A stretch of 64,000 nt of DNA from Certhia americana (Eukaryota > Chordata > Aves > Passeriformes > Certhiidae): the NCBI GenBank assembly GCA_018697195.1, contig CM031860.1, forward strand, positions 61,086,509-61,150,508, given 5' to 3'. Position 1 is the first letter of the stretch. Each line of letters opens with the position of its first letter. Position numbers and translations under genes: made by a program. The notes beneath the pieces are model-generated. The model saw nothing but the letters and a program-made list of their open reading frames with translations, was not told the DNA's origin and did not search any database. This document shows, one piece after another, positions 23,735 to 36,956 of the stretch.

Positions 23735-26700
23735 ATCCCCCAAGAACCTCAGCTTTTATTTGTTGTCAGAAAATGTTTTTTTCCGGGTGGGGGACAATGG
23801 AGGATACAGATCTAAAATCACTCGGGCAGTTTCAATTTATGTAATTTAAAGAAAACTTGATGATAAAACTTGGACTCTCAGCAAGAAGTAGTGTGTTAAA
23901 CAGCATTGTTGGTGTTAATTTACTCTCTAAACCAGGAGAGAAGTATCTGCTAATGTTGGGTAAACAGGAATTGTGTTTGCTGTATTCGTTCGGGATTTCT
24001 GGGTTTCTGGAAGGACCAAGGCTGGTCCCAGCCTGAAGATGGCAATGGAGAGCTGCTGAACCCAGAGCTGGAAAGGGCTGACAGCTCTTCTGCTGTGGCT
24101 TTAGTGATCTGAATGGGTCTTCTAAATTGATGCCAAAATAATCCCAGAGTAGGTGGCAGAGAAACCTCTCCCTGACTCCTAAAAGGCATTCCTTTTAAAG
24201 GACATCCTTTCAGTACTGAGGGATAAGCAAGACATTTTTAGAAGCTAAAATGTCTAAAATATTGAGAACAAATAACTTATTTTACAGTAATATCAGCTAT
24301 CCCCAGACCTATTGGTGACAGGACCTATGTAGACACAGCAGCACACTGCCCCAGGGAGTTCATCATCTAAGCTCTGTGGGATTTAGCAAAATGATGTCTG
24401 GTAGGGCCAAGCTCCAAGCAGATGATACAGGGAAGTAGAATGGGCAAAGCTGCTTTTATTTCTGCAAAGCTGCTGTGGTGTGGGGCATTGCTGACCACAG
24501 CCCATGCTGCATTCAGGATTTCCACTGTAGCTAAGTGTAGTGGCAATTTTGGAAGACAGAAACAATGAAACTACTTTTAACTTAAAAAATAGGGAGAAAC
24601 TATTTGCTTACATGAGAGAGGAGACAGAGTTTGATTTCTCTGAGGAAAACAAGACCATGAGAATTGAGATGTACTTAAGGGAAACATGTGCTTTTACACC
24701 ACTTATAATTAACCCTGTGGCCTTACTGATAATTTTCTCTTATGAAAAAAAGTATTCTTTTCCTGTCTCCCCATGCTGGATTTGGGTTTCTCAAACTGAT
24801 TTCCACACTGCTCTGCTGTGTTTTGCTGCACTAATGGAGGCTGTGTCTGATGAGCCCTCAGAGCACATATACAAGGTAATATCACTAGGAAAAGAATATT
24901 GCTAAATTCTAATCACAACCACGGTGGAAAAAATTGCCTGGATAAGAATTTTGGGTTTATGCTACACCCTGTCAGGAGCACTAATGAGGATATTCAATCA
25001 GGCAGATGGATGCTGGGTTTGCTAAAGGGGTCCTTAAGTTTGTGCCAGGGAGAAGGAAGCATCCTTGCTCAGGTGCTTCCCAGATTTAGAGACCAGGCTT
25101 AGGAATGCAGCTTTTGAAACCTGCACTCACAATTCAGCCCCCACCCAGGAGCCAGCCTGTTGCATCCTCATCTCCTGCCATTTCTCTTCCCAGAATTTAC
25201 TTTAAACATTTGTTTCTCCAGCCCTCATTGCCCCTTCCAAATACAGGTCTGTGTGTCAAAGAAATGATTGCTGTTAGTGCTTTTTCCCCCATCTCAACTC
25301 CCTGGCAATGGAAATTGTGATGGTCCCAAGGCAGTTGAAGCACACCACAAAAAAGCTCTCACACCTCCTCAGGAGTCACTGCTGCATGCAGGGGACATTC
25401 AGGCTTCATGAAAATATATCTAGATGGCAGAAGGGAGCAGACACAGAAATAGGTTTTCAATTTTCATTTTCAAATTGCATCCAACAGTGGCATCCATCCT
25501 GGCTTTTCAGTGGATGGCTCCTGTTCATGTGAGTGACACAGGGTTAACACTGAAGAGCGCTGAGGTCAAAAGCAGGTGAGATGCTCTAGATAATACTGGC
25601 TTTAACTCAACACCATCCATTTTCAGTCCTTTTTGTGCAGCACCAAGAGGACACCAGCCATGAGCTCAACAGGGTTCAAAAAGGGATGCAACCAGGCTTT
25701 ACAGTAGTAACAAAGTCCAAGAGAAAACCCCTGAAACAACAGAAACCCCACAGAGAAACAAGCTGGGCATGAGTCAGGGAGTGGCTGGTAGATATCAGGA
25801 GATGTTTACCAGGATCCTGTTGCCTCTTTGCTGCTATGGTAGTGCCACAGGCGTATTTCTTCAGAGTTTGTGGTGCTTCCCTGTGTCCCAAACAAAGGGA
25901 TATCCCTGGATGGAGTCTACTCTGATCTGGTGAGAACTCACTGGAGCCATGAGAAGGACAACCAGAAACATGTTCCATCTCAGGACACTCAGCTGGACCC
26001 ATCACAAGAAGCACAACCCAGTGAATGTAAAATTTGCAGCTTTTCCCCTCAATGCACAACTTCAGAAAACCCCAGGTTTTTAGTAAGGCTGAAGTGATGA
26101 TTTTTGCCTGAATGCCTTAGTGCCATCTCCTGGGTAGAAGGGGAAATTCTCATTTTGGAAGTGGAACACTTGGTCTGAACTCGCTTGGCTGTTCAGTCAT
26201 CGGAATCCTGACTGGCATCAGGACCCACACTCTGCCTGGTCCTACTAAGCTGCTAAAGAACTCTCTTCTTTGAGATTCATAAAAGAGATGTCTGTTCAGG
26301 GTAAAGGATGCTCTGGGTTCATCCCTCATCTTCATCACGAATTTTGAAGTAGCATTTTCTATCTTTAATTTTGTCTTTTCTATTTCCCAGTATAGAAGCA
26401 CTGACTGGACTCAAAATTTACTTCATACATTCTTTATGGAAAAATTGGTTCAAAATTATCATGGGTTAATCCATTGATGACTTTCTTTATTCTGAGTCTG
26501 TCTAGAACTCTCCACAAATTATCTCATTGTACATCAGAAGTGCAAAACCACCTTATTGAGTGGCTAAATGAATTTCACAGTGCTGAGAAACAGGCTGAAA
26601 TATGTCTGTGGTCATTCTGGCCACCACTACAGAGCATCTACTTCACCAAGGAATGACTGAACCCTGAAATGTGTTTGATGCTGCCTGCACCTTGCATGGG

Positions 26701-28370
26701 AACAGGCAGAAATCCCACAAAAGCTTCCTTGGAAGAGCATGCTTGGGAAAAACTGGTGATTTGTGTCATAACAGGCACAGATTTTCAGAGGTGTTTTTAC
26801 AAATCTAATTAGAGGATTAATTTAGCTCAGCAGAACAAAACATTGGTGGTTGGGGTTTCAGTGGTATGATGTGACATTTATAAAAGAGAAGCACCTGCAG
26901 AAAATGCCTGGACACTTTCACTGCTCTGCGAAGAGCACTGCCCATGAATGCCACAACATCTTTGAAGGCTGCGAGGACATTCAAGGGCTGATCCTCAGCC
27001 TCATCACTGAGCAATCAACTTTTCTTCCTGTTTTGGACAAAACTATTCTGGTGGTCACCACTCAACTCACAACTGAGCAATAAATCATCCAGCATATGCT
27101 TAATGTTAACAGAGCAAGAGTTAATGATGCAAATCCACCATCTGCTGCAGCCAGGTCAGCCCTGCCCTTGGCTCAGCCACCAACCTGAGCAGAAATTACA
27201 AGCAAAGAACTTGACAATAAATGTGTTTTGCCAAACTGATTTTTGTCAAGGGATGGTGGTCAAACAATTCTTTTAGGGGGGTATAGTTTTAATGGCACTT
27301 TCTCAGGCAAATGGAGTTCAAAAGAGATGGAGATAAATAGGGAAGTGTGAAAGGTTTATTGTGATGGCTTGGCAGTCCAGAACAAAAGCAAGTGCCAGCC
27401 ACTCCTCCCAATTTCCCTAAAATCAGGTCTTTTGCTTTCCAACCAGACTCAACTGATCTCATGCCTGTTTCCATGTTGTTTCTGAGGCAGCTCAGGTGCT
27501 GTTAGTGTTTGGGAACAGTCTGCTGGGCTTGAATGTGGGACACTACCTTCATTGAAGTTCATAAACCATTAGAAGTTCTTCACTGCCTTTATTTGAGCTT
27601 GTTAGATGAAGAGGGTTTCTTTGGTTTGGTTAAAAGCTACAGGAATCATCCAATAGAAAGTGAAAGGGGAAGTATTGCTGAGATGTGATGACTCCATTTA
27701 TGGTGTGCAAATCCATCTGATGCTGCTGCAAGATAAGAATGAGTTTACAGCTATAAATGACTGCAGTTATAAATGACTGTAGTTATAAAAGACTGTAGTT
27801 ATAAATGACTAGGTGATGATGACAAGTCCTCTGCATGCACATGCCAGGCTTGTGCTCAGCTCAGATGTGGGTTCCAAGTGATGCCTTAAGTTTTAGCTTT
27901 CATATTTTCCACATTCTGTACTGCATTGGTGTGTAACTTGGAACTCCATATAAAGTGTTGGCAAGTTCTCCTCACAGTTCAGTCAGACAGAACAATCCTT
28001 TTCCAGCCCCAGAACCAAGGACATCATTGCAACTTCAGGCCCCAAAAGTACAAACAGTGAATTGAGGAGAGCAATCTGAGAGGATGGGACTTCATAACCT
28101 GGAGCTGAAATTGGACAATTAACCCCAACATGTAAATGGACCAAAACTTATAAAAGTGTGAAAACTCATGACTCAGGGTCAATTTTGAGTGTAGCCACAG
28201 CCAGGCTCTTGTGCTGCCCAAGGTGTATCCTTGGGAGGTCTTTCAAAAATACCTACTTTATTCCTTTAACATTGTCCAGCCTCTGTTCCAGGGAGCCTTC
28301 TTAGGCATCACAAGTCCTTGGCCTTGGATCTCCTTCTGGAAGGAAACACACAGCCTGCTGTCACGACCCA
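23735..28370. other. Gene-poor interval, no gene seen
   Basis: Only short chance open frames without coding character were found. The one structured feature is the 16-bp minisatellite at 27749-27810. Confidence 0.6.
27749..27810. repeat. 16-bp minisatellite, about 3.9 units
   Basis: The unit is AGTTATAAATGACTGT. Four head-to-tail copies differ from one another at only one to three positions (AGCTATAAATGACTGC, two near-exact units and a truncated last unit). A/T-rich and non-coding. Confidence 0.9.
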
Positions 28371-28627
28371 AGGAATGGCCTGAATTTGTGTCAGGGGAGG
28401 TTTGGGTTGGATATCAGGAAAAGGTTCTTCCCCCAGAGGGTGGCTGGGCACTGAACAGGCTCCCCAGGGCAGTGGTCACAGCACCAGCCTGGCAGAGCTC
28501 AGGGAGGGTTTGGACAATGCTCTGGGGCACAGGGGGTGACTCTGGGGGATGGTGCTGTGCAGGGTCAGGAGCTGGACTTGATGATCTTTCTGGGTCCCTT
28601 CCAACTCAGCTTATTCTGTGATTCTGT
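28371..28627 (+). mobile_element. CR1 LINE 3' region, plus orientation
   Basis: This is a clear CR1 copy. It carries GGTTTGGGTTGGATATCAGG, CAGAGGGTGGCTGGGCACTG, 'aacaggctccccagggcagtggtcacagc' split over 28450-28480, 'gactctgggggatggtgctgtgcagggtcagg' and the tail TCCCTTCCAACTCAGC then ATTCTGTGATTCTGTG. The 136-codon open frame across it is a remnant or chance frame, not a host gene. It is the best preserved of the plus-strand CR1 3' ends here. Confidence 0.92.
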
Positions 28628-31600
28628 GGTCAGCTTGAAAGCTGCTTGATGGATTTGCCTCCATCAGATATAAAGCGTGCTGGTAAAACTGTTAGAATTT
28701 TCTACTGATACTACTTTATTTTTATTTTTAAATTTCAAACAACATATTCTATAATATGTTTTGATTTTGCCCATATTTTTCAATTCTCTTTCCATGAGTT
28801 CAAAACAAAATGTTTAGACCCAGGGTCATGCTGACCCACATTTTACTTTCCTCTCCATCTGCTTGGTCACTGGATCTTGAAAAAATTGTCTTTTGGGTGG
28901 CCTGAGCCTTTCCTCTACCTTGCAGGTCATTCATGGTGCAGTGGAAACATCTCAGGTGTTCTGGGCTCACGGGGTCTTTGTAGACCTTTGCAGACCTGAG
29001 CATTGCTGCTTTCCCTGTGAACAGTGGTGATATCCACCTTAGGAGGAGCCACTCTTACATCAAACTAAGCCTAGAGAAAATATTTCCCTTTTAAAAAAAT
29101 AATTGTGAAATGGACATGGGCTGTAATATTTGCAAATTCAGCTCTCATCCTTCCATGGCCAGCTGGAAACATCCAGCTGTATGTGCTACTCAGCAGGAAA
29201 ATGATATGCCAGAGAAATATGAAAAATAAGTAGATTTTGTTTCACTATGGGATGGATATCAAGGGAAAATATTCTTGTGGGTGATGTTTGATGGCTCCAG
29301 GGTGAGTTGCTGATAATGAATCAATTAATTAAGCAGGTCAGCAGGGCAAACAGTCCCATCAGGAAGCTCCTGCTCTAATCAACATTTTAGGGTCTTCCAG
29401 CCTGGGAGCTGCTCCTTCCTCTGCCGATTGCTCCTGCTTTCCATCACAGTTCACACTGTGAGATTTCACTGTATTTATCCAAAGAATGTGTGTATGAAAG
29501 ACACAAATAATGACAGGAAGTAAAACCAAGCACTTCAGTGTTTTATTTCAATCAAACTGCCTTAAAAGCAGATACAGGCTGTGACTGATGTGACACCTTT
29601 ACAATGACCTACACCTTCTTCAATTCAGCTGTGACAAAAAAATACTTTGCCTGGAGAACCAGATCAGATGTATTGCACTGCAAGTGACAGAGGAGCTCCC
29701 AAAATCCCACTGCATTTCTCACTGTGGTAAGAAATGCTTCACACACTCTGAAAATCGCATCCAAAGGCTATTGGGTTCCCTGGAAAATTTTCCAGTTGTT
29801 TCAAGAGGCTCTGACTTTGTAAAAAAAGAAATAAGGAAAAAAATTAGAGGTAAATTTGATAAAATTCAGAGAGAGGAGACCTCCTGATGTGACTCTTTGC
29901 AGTCCCACAGCTGAAAGTGCTCACTTTCCCCATTGCCTTCCCTCCCACTGTTTCCAGCAGTGGTCACATCTTCCTGCAACAAAATCAGTAACCCCAATCT
30001 TGCTGCTACAAATACCAGGTTTTAACTCTGCCTTACCCTGGCTTTGCAAGGTGCTGAGTTAGGCTTGTTCATATGATGCTACTGACCAGATTGGTGCTGA
30101 GTGCTGGGTGTGACAGGGAAGTGAAGATGGCACAATAACAGAACCCTCAAAATTTGGGACACTGGCTCAAAACAGAGCCCCAAACCTTTGCACACCCCAC
30201 TGAGGCTTTTGGAGAAGTGGGAACCTTGAGAGGTGGGAAAAATTGCTTCAAGATTAGCACAGAAATCAAGACGTGGTGTGAAGCAGAAGAAGAGGAAGAG
30301 CTGAGCAGCAGCTGAAGTGCTTGGGGAATTAGATGCCTTCTGGGGCTGTGCCTGTCCACTGGTGCCTTGAAACCCAGCCAGTGCACATAAAAGAAGTGGT
30401 AGGTACCCAGTGCTGCTTTGTACCAGTTTCCTGTTTGCCTAATACAAAATAAATGAGTATTTTTGTTCCAAATGGAGCTGTGCAAGCCAGATGGAGAAAT
30501 GCCAGCTCTGATGCTTTGGTTTTTCATACAATTCTTTCTGATCCCAATATTGTGCTTGCAGCTAAAACATCTGAGTAATATTTCTGCAATCTTTGGAAGT
30601 TATCTAACTCCAGTCCTCTCTGGAGGTCACCTTGGTGAGACAGGAAGACCATGGGTGCTGTGGCTCTGTGGGATGGAAAACAACTTGGAGATGCCCAGGC
30701 AGAAGGGAAGGACTGCAGGGTGTGGGAACCAGCCTGTCCTGGCTGGGACTGAGGTGTGGGGTGTCAGGTGAGTGCAAGGTTGGGATGGTTTGTGGTTACA
30801 GGAGCAAGTTGCTCTAGGTTAAAAGAAATGTGGGAATTGTCTTTGAACTGGAGTCAGGCCTTTTCCTTTCACTGACACATTTCTAGCTTTTGAAGAAGAA
30901 GATTGAAAAACAAAGGAACTGGAGAAAAGACAATACTTGGGCTTTTAGAAAATTGTAAACCTCTTCTTCCATTAATTTTTGTCCTAATTTCATTGCCTGC
31001 CTTTTTCAGGGCAGAGTCAGCTGTCCCTTTAATCAACATAATCCTAACCATTCTAGCAGGGGGTATTTGGTGAAACCCACAGTAATCTTCAAATAGTTTT
31101 ATGGCCAATAGAGTTTTTCATCCTGAAATGAAAACTGCAATGAAGGGGACCCTCTCTTCCCCCAGAATTTCCCCTCTGGAAAGGAAGGGAAAAATTCCTG
31201 AGTGTGAGCCCCAAACTCCCAGGCCTGCAGGTGGTAGGGAAAGACAGACTGGATGGAGTTGGGATGCTCCTGGGGATGGGATTTGCATGACAGGACAGAA
31301 ATCTGCGAGGCTGGAAGTGAAACTCTTGGCTGAGTCACGTCAGCTCTGCAATGCAGGTGCCTTCCTGTCACTCTTTTCTCACTGTTTTGACCACTCTTCT
31401 GGGGATGACCAATGTCTGAGTCACCCCTCATAAAGCTGCTCCTGGATTCACATTTTCCACGGTTATTGCACGTCCTGTAATAGTTGTTTTCCTATTCAAA
31501 CACTGTTTGTTGGGGTGTTTTCTCCTCAAAGAAGACAGCAACCCACTCCTTCATCCCTTGATCACTTAAAACTTTGACCAATATGAATAATAAATATTCT

Positions 31601-33330
31601 TGGGGGGAGCATAGCACTGAAAGCTGTTTTTTAAGGGTTGTTTCATTTTGGGGTTTTTAAAATATGTCTATTTATTGTATTGTTTCCATATTTAACCAGA
31701 CCATGGAGAATGGGTTTGAAATGAATACTGAAGGCACTTCTATGCAAAATCAGAGGACCAGTGAAATCATCTGAAGCACAGGAACAGGGTGGTCCATGTA
31801 AATTAATTTGTGCCTAGCCCATGACTCACCAAGACAAAGCTGCTGCAGAGGATTAGTGACAATTCGTGTGGACAAAAGCCAGATCTGGCTGCTCAGCCTT
31901 GTGGCCAGGGTTTGGGTTTAAGCATTTTTTTTATTTAGCACTTTGTGGATGTATCTCTTGCTCTGTGTGTGTGTGTGTGTGTCAGACTGATTACAGGCAC
32001 AACTTTGTGTTTGCAGGAAAAACAGCTCGTGCACCCCACATTCCAGAAATCCAGCATCCCAAGTGCCAGTTCCTCCTAATCAATCCTTTGTGCATCATAC
32101 CAGACCTCCTGCACCCTGTCACCATCAGCCATTCTTCTATGACAAATCATTCATTAATCCAAGTATTTTTATCTCCTTGCTTAACACCCAAGCAAGCTCC
32201 TGGAAGCTCCCTGCTTTGGGAGTTCAAGTTTTAATATCTGGTACCTTCTGGCTGCACACCTTTCCCTGCACAGTACCTTTTACTGTGAGCCAGCCTCTGC
32301 TCATCTTATGATACTCTCCAGACATTTATTCAGAGATGTACAACAATAATAAACATCCATCTCTTCCAGCCTGTGCCAGGTGCTGTCATGGTGGAGTTTT
32401 TCTGGCAGCAGAGGCTGCAGAGAGCTGAGGAAGGATGATCACATGTGTGACACAGCATGGGATGGAGCATATTTAACTGCTGGATTCCCTAAGGGGGACT
32501 GGTGAGATCCATTAATGCCACCAAGTCAGCAGTAATTGCTCTGCCAGGCTTGGCCACACAGCACAGCGCTTTTCTGGGGAGGAAGGCTCAGAGGTTTGAC
32601 CAGCTGAACACAAATCTCCACTGGCAACTCGTGAAATCTGCATTTTCCCTCCCATTCTGTGTCCAGGGATACAGCACCTGGAGGCTGCAGAAGCCTCTTA
32701 TGGGTCACTGGGCACTCTGCAGTTATAAAGCATTTTCTTCAGTCAGTCCATTTGTTGTGCCAAGGGCAAGATGATGCTTCAGCTTTTCATATTGAGCATG
32801 AAATATTAAACTCAGCAGGTTCTGGGTTGTTTGTGAGGCTGCCATATGTCAGTGGTTTCGTTGAATACTGAGCTGGAAACTCCACTGCAGCTCAGACTTT
32901 ACTCTCAGGCTTTTTCTGGCCTTCAGGCCAATTTTTTACTGCAGAAGCACTTGCTCCCAGGTGTGGGCCACTGATGTCCACCAACACAGGTGTGTTTCAC
33001 TGCTGGAAGGGTTTTACCTTCTCAGGATTGTGTTGTACAGTTGATAGAATTTGGCACAGCAGCAGCAGGTCACCAGCTGGAGCATCACAGGGCACAGTGT
33101 AAGGACCAGTAGGGCCAGGGATTTCACTGGGGACTTGGGTTCCTGTCAGGAGTTTCAAGGACACTTTCAGGACAGGTGTGAGCAGTGTAGGAAGGTTTAA
33201 AAGCTTGATGCATCCCTGCTCAAACTCATGGCTTGCTTCCTCTGGGTATTTCCAAGTAGTGGTGGCTGCTTCAGCCATTGCCTCTATGGCTGGGAAAAGA
33301 ACCATAAAAACCCAATCAAACAAAAAAAAA
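28628..33330. other. Gene-poor interval, no gene seen
   Basis: No exon pair with matching phases and no nameable repeat. A short (GT)n run occurs at about 31963-31982. Open frames of about 110 codons lie on both strands at 31.1-31.4 kb; they overlap each other and lack recognisable motifs, so I treat them as chance. Confidence 0.55.
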
Positions 33331-33435
33331 CTCAAAACAAATAAATAAAACTTATATGTATCTATCTAAATATAAAATATGTGTTATATATATATATAAA
33401 TATAAAAAAATAAAAATAAAAATATATATAGATGT
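33325..33435. repeat. A/T-rich tract with (TA)n core
   Basis: Poly-A, AATAAATAAA, then alternating TATATATATATA and AAAATAAAAATAAAAATATATATA. Low-complexity sequence. AATAAA-like strings here are by-products of composition, not evidence of a transcript end. Confidence 0.85.
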
Positions 33436-33741
33436 GCCAATTATACAGGCAGATCCTAAGTGCCACAGAGGAGCAGGGTCAGAGAGCTGTAGGTCAGTCC
33501 TGCTGCACAGTTTCCTGTTGTTTTTATGAACAGCTCTCTGAATGCCTACAGGAGCCCTGCAGGATCCAGCATTTTTCTCCCCAAGTTTGTTCCTCCCTGG
33601 CTGACAACGTTTGGCAGGCACTGTCAGATGCATTTGCTAAACGGTTCCTGCAGGAAAAAAAAATGAAAAACCAAAGAAACCAATTTTTATTTTTTTTTTT
33701 TTAAATCATTGAAAATGTGTTTTTTAAATAGGGGCCTCTTT

Positions 33742-34494
33742 CTAAAGTGTCCCTGGGACATATAGGCCCCTGGTTATGCCATAAAGGGATTTAAGCACAC
33801 AAGTCCAAATTATGGCTTGGAAATCCATGTGTTCTCTGTGGTTTTGGTAGGAAGGGTTTTTAGCAAGCTGATCATCTGACAAAGAAAGAGGGCTCTGTTC
33901 TTCAGGGATGACCGAATTCCATCTGTAATTCACATTTGGGACTGATGACCTTCCAAACAGGACCTGGCCTTGACCAGAGACTGGGAACCAGGCTTGGATA
34001 GGGGATGTTCTCCAAATCCTTCTGCTTCTCTTCAGGCTGAGTTCCCACCACAATCCAGGTCTGGCAGGGATTGGTGGGGCCAGGAGCTTGCAAAGCACTG
34101 GAAAATTTCTGAGTGTGGCAGCAAGGTGCTTTTTGGGGAAGATGGCCAGAAATGCTCTGAGCATCCATTTTCCATCACCATTATTGCCTTTTAGGCACTC
34201 ATCTGCATGGTGTGGTGCCTTCAACCCCACCATAAGGCAAAGGGAGAATTGGGAATGTGATTCAGACACAGTGAGAAGAGGAAACAGCTGAACATCTCCA
34301 CAGGGTGATGCTGAGCTCAGCTCTTCCCTGGGAAACCAGGAAGATGTCCCCATTTTCACAGGCATGAGGAAATTCCGTGTTGTGTTTGTGACCTTTTCCA
34401 TGTAGCTCAGCCAGGGCTGACTCCTGATGCTGGGATCTGGTGGTGAGGGCCATGTCTGGGAGGAGATGACACTTGGATAGTTGTGGAAGAGCAT
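33742..34494 (-). other. 250-codon open frame of doubtful significance
   Basis: The frame is uninterrupted for 753 bases on the minus strand, one of the longest in the window. I recognise no domain, transmembrane segment or retroelement motif, and overlapping frames are also long. It is Ser/Pro/Trp-rich with no obvious conserved block. A chance frame is the most likely explanation. A decayed retrogene or a lineage-specific coding sequence cannot be excluded from sequence alone. Confidence 0.15.
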
Positions 34495-36702
34495 CTGAAG
34501 AGTTAACTCTGTTTATTTGCTCACCAAAACCAAGTTTCTAGCTGCTATCAGATTAAAAAAAAAAAAAAAAAAATGTTTGTTTCTCAACTTAGAAATAAAG
34601 ATTTCTTCAGGTTTTCTATTTCCCAGTGTTTTTGCCAACCTGAAAAAGGTACCAATGGGCCCCCATTTAAAGGGAAAAAGGATGGTGAACAAGAGGAAAC
34701 TAAATATTTAAAAAGCAAACAGGTTTTTTTGCATAAACACAGAGCTGGAAGGGTAAATTTAAAACCCAAGCACTGAGTTGAAGCAGGCTCTGTTTCATGT
34801 GTCAGAGTGAAATGAAAAATATAGATTGACTCTCACCAGTTTTTTTATTCCACATTTATCCCTGACAGGGATGAGGGTGAGTCACAGGAGAAGGATGCCA
34901 CTTCAGAAGGAACAGCCAAGGGTGACACTGTCACTGTAACCTACAAATTACACATGGAGAATTGCTACTTGTTTGATCCTAGTCTTAAAGCAAATCAGTG
35001 TATTTTCTATTTTGATGGAAGTCCACAGGCTCTCCTGGGCCCCCTGGGTTGTGTTTTGGGTGGGCATTGGCTCTGCTGCTCATTCCCCACCTCTGGGCAC
35101 GCAATTCTCCCTCTGCAGAAAGAAATTTTCATTATTTCATGTTACACCATGAGCCAGTGGTGCTGCCAGGTGCCTCCATCTGAGGAGTCTAGAAGATGTT
35201 CAAATACAGACATTTTTCTCCTTCGAGAAGATATGAGCCCTGAATTTTCCCTTTATTTTTGTTCTTAGAGTTTTGGCCTTACAGAAAAGCAATTTCACCT
35301 GAGGTAATGTATCTTCATAAAATATCCCCATCTTTACTTTGGAGACGGTTATTTTTCATTGTACACAATTTTGTTTTCCAACCAAACTAAAAGTATTTTT
35401 GTGTTTTAGTGGCATTTTTCATTTTCTATCAAAATACATCAGTATCCCTACACAAAATCAAGTTTATGAAGGCTGCAAACAAGTTTTTCTATCTCTAATA
35501 ACAAGCATGAAAAACTGGATTTCAGACTCATCCTACTAATGGCAATATTTTCTGTATCCTGCTGTCCCAGTGGTATGGGATTTTGTGTGTTTTGGGTAAA
35601 CACAAAACAATAAGAAGACTGAAATTTAAATTTTTTAAAAACCAACATCATCAGTCACGTCTTCTAGATACCCCATACCTAAGCCCCCTCCCAAGACATT
35701 GCACAGAGAAGGCTCTGTAACAGCTTATTTTATCATATCTTTCTTTATTGTCTCTCTCCAGGTGTTTTTTTTTGCCAGGCTCACTGTAGTTTTTCAGACC
35801 AGTTTGTTTAAAACATGGATTTATTATTCAAGTGGCAGTGGGCGCTGGCACAGATCAATTACTGCAGCTGCTCCTACATTAACAGAATTGCAGATATTGG
35901 CCTTGCAATGCACAGAAGCACGATGCCCACAGATGAAATGCTGCTTGTTTTTAAAATGACAGAATTTCTGCCACAGGAAGCTGGGGAACATGGCCAATAC
36001 ATAAAATCAGCACGCTGGGAAAAGCAAATGGAGTTGCAAGGTTCTGCTCTGTGAGCTTCAATTCTGTGAGTCATGCAATTCACTGGTGAAGGTTAAAAAT
36101 GTTCTTGGGCTTCAACTTGTTGTAATTCAGGGGCTGCCAATCTCTACTGATTGCTTTGTCTCTTAAAAAAAAAAAAAAAAAGAGAGAAATTTAATATGCA
36201 AGATTCACCTTTTAATGCATTTTAATTAAAAACTTAATTGGTTTGAGCTAAATATTTCTAAACTCTGGTAAAGTAAATGAATATTTAAAGCTCCCTTGGG
36301 GCCATCATGGCAACCACAAGCCAGAAAAACAGGATTTCCTTTTACCAAAAAATAAAGGCTTTTAACAGAACACCGTGTAGCTCCAACAGGCAAAAGTCTA
36401 AACTAGGCTGAGGAGTCTGATCTTGCATGGGGGTCTTTTTTCTTGCCAGAAACTCTTTTGTTTTCTGTTCCCCAACGACTTTTTTTATATTTTATTTGGG
36501 TTTTTTTGGGGGTGGGGTGGGTTCTATGTGATATTTTTTGTTATATTTAATGGAGTAGCATTTCCCAAGCAGCAACCTCACTGAAAAGCACTAAAATTGC
36601 TCTAATTAGAGCAGCCTTTTGGCACACCCTGGGTGTTCATTAAAAAAGGGACAGGACACAGTACTCTCCATCAAATACTCTCTGAACAACAAGAACTATA
36701 TA

Positions 36703-36706
<4 letters not shown>
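34495..36706. other. A/T-rich non-coding interval
   Basis: Contains poly-A runs at about 34556-34572 and 36163-36181. The block around 36180-36310, rich in TTAATTAAAA-type words, has the look of conserved non-coding or homeodomain-site-rich DNA. I cannot test that without alignment. No gene seen. Confidence 0.5.

Positions 36707-36744
<38 letters not shown>
36707..36744. repeat. Poly-A tract
   Basis: Nearly 40 consecutive A, preceded by TATATATA. Could be a retroposon tail or simple slippage repeat. No source element is recognisable upstream. Confidence 0.9.
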
Positions 36745-36746
<2 letters not shown>

Positions 36747-36869
36747 CCAAATTACCAGAAAACAAAAATCTTCATATGCATCTTAATCTTCAGCAATAAT
36801 CTACATAAGAATTTACATAAGATCTGATGTCCCATCAAGGGGACCTGTTGCTGGGATGATGTTTTTGTT

Positions 36870-36956
36870 TCAGAGTCGTGGCTGCCCCAACCCTGGAAGT
36901 GTCCAAGGACAGTTTGGATGGGGCTTGGAGCAGCCTGGGATAGTGGAAAGTGTCTC
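36870..36956 (+). mobile_element. CR1 LINE internal fragment, plus orientation
   Basis: The string 'tggctgccccaaccctggaagtgtccaagg' (split 36880-36909), followed by GGATGGGGCTTGGAGCAGCC and TGGGATAGTGGAA, matches the conserved region shortly before the CR1 3' end. The terminal repeat portion is missing, so the copy is truncated on both sides. Confidence 0.75.

Noticed and set aside
24540..24905. 121-codon frame ending near a GTAATA donor-like site
   Set aside because: No acceptor, no motif and no partner exon in phase; treated as chance.
28211..28621. 136-codon frame
   Set aside because: It runs through a CR1 3' region and is transposon-derived or chance.
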